From Ruminococcaceae bacterium UBA1448 (lineage in GTDB: Bacteria; Bacillota; Clostridia; Oscillospirales; Ruminococcaceae), in assembly GCA_002329405.1 (NCBI GenBank), contig DCTE01000159.1, forward strand, positions 5,113-10,757: a stretch of DNA of 5,645 nucleotides, given 5' to 3'. A model generated the notes under the pieces. The model searched no databases. It saw only the letters and a list, made by a program, of their open reading frames with translations, and had not been told where the DNA came from. This document shows, piece after piece, positions 5,626 through 5,645 of this stretch; positions within the stretch are counted from its first letter, which is position 1, and each line of letters starts with the position of its first letter. Position numbers and translations under genes: made by a program.

Positions 5626-5644
5626 CCGGCGCTCTGCGCGCCGG
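5626..5644. repeat. 7-bp GC-only inverted repeat at the window edge
   Basis: CCGGCGC (5626-5632) pairs exactly with GCGCCGG (5638-5644). The 5-nt loop reads GCAGA on the minus strand. It may belong to a longer structure cut off by the window end. Confidence 0.6.
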
Positions 5645-5645
5645 T

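Larger units (their letters stand above)
5115..5645. other. Gene-free, stem-loop-rich intergenic region
   Basis: No credible coding region is seen on either strand. Nothing notable was found in about 5115-5170. From 5171 to the window end the sequence is dominated by inverted repeats, listed individually. Their arms differ in sequence, so they are not copies of one repeat. Between 5373 and 5576 stems and their short loops cover most of the bases. From memory, similar stem-loop strings (AAGCCTTTTCAAAGGCTT followed by a CGCCC...GGGCG hairpin on the minus strand) occur between genes in gut Ruminococcaceae; I could not check this. No convincing dtd promoter could be picked out. Confidence 0.65.

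Noticed and set aside
5171..5645. Possible CRISPR array
   Set aside because: The stem-loops have different sequences and irregular spacing; there is no repeated direct unit and no cas gene in the window.

Overview
The window looks like chromosome from a Gram-positive anaerobe of the class Clostridia, most likely a gut Oscillospiraceae/Ruminococcaceae-type organism. The evidence is strong AGGAGG-like ribosome sites, moderately GC-rich codons, a SpoVB/MurJ-type flippase, a HemZ-type radical SAM protein and the clostridial gene order dtd - MBL hydrolase - hemZ. Genus cannot be told from the sequence. Every convincing gene lies on the minus strand, so transcription runs from high to low coordinates.

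Region by region, in the direction of transcription:
(1) 5645-5115 holds no gene. It is packed with short inverted repeats: at least eight separate stem-loops, one a perfect 13-bp palindrome arm pair and one resembling a bidirectional intrinsic terminator.
(2) 5114-1516 is a compact four-gene run: dtd (D-aminoacyl-tRNA deacylase), an MBL-fold hydrolase, hemZ (coproporphyrinogen dehydrogenase-like radical SAM enzyme) and a uridine-kinase-family P-loop kinase. Gaps are 16 and 54 nt, and the last pair overlaps by 17 nt. A small hairpin with a U-rich tail sits over the stop codon of the MBL gene and may reduce expression of the downstream pair.
(3) 1515-1370 carries an A/T-rich weak terminator-like stretch, then a clear sigma-A-type promoter (TTGCAA, 17-nt spacer, TATAAT) with a hairpin-containing leader.
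(4) 1369-833 encodes a coiled-coil/zinc-ribbon protein with an unusual cysteine-rich acidic tail.
(5) 832-642 is intergenic with small inverted repeats.
(6) 641-1 is the N-terminal part of a SpoVB/MurJ-like lipid flippase that runs off the window.

The four-gene run mixes translation quality control (dtd), a probable thioester/glyoxalase-type hydrolase, a tetrapyrrole-type radical SAM enzyme and nucleoside or sugar phosphorylation. These are housekeeping genes kept together in Clostridia rather than one obvious pathway. No CRISPR array, transposase, tRNA, rRNA or toxin-antitoxin pair was seen. The parts that ordinary annotation does not explain are the stem-loop cluster upstream of dtd and the Cys-rich tail of the zinc-ribbon protein.
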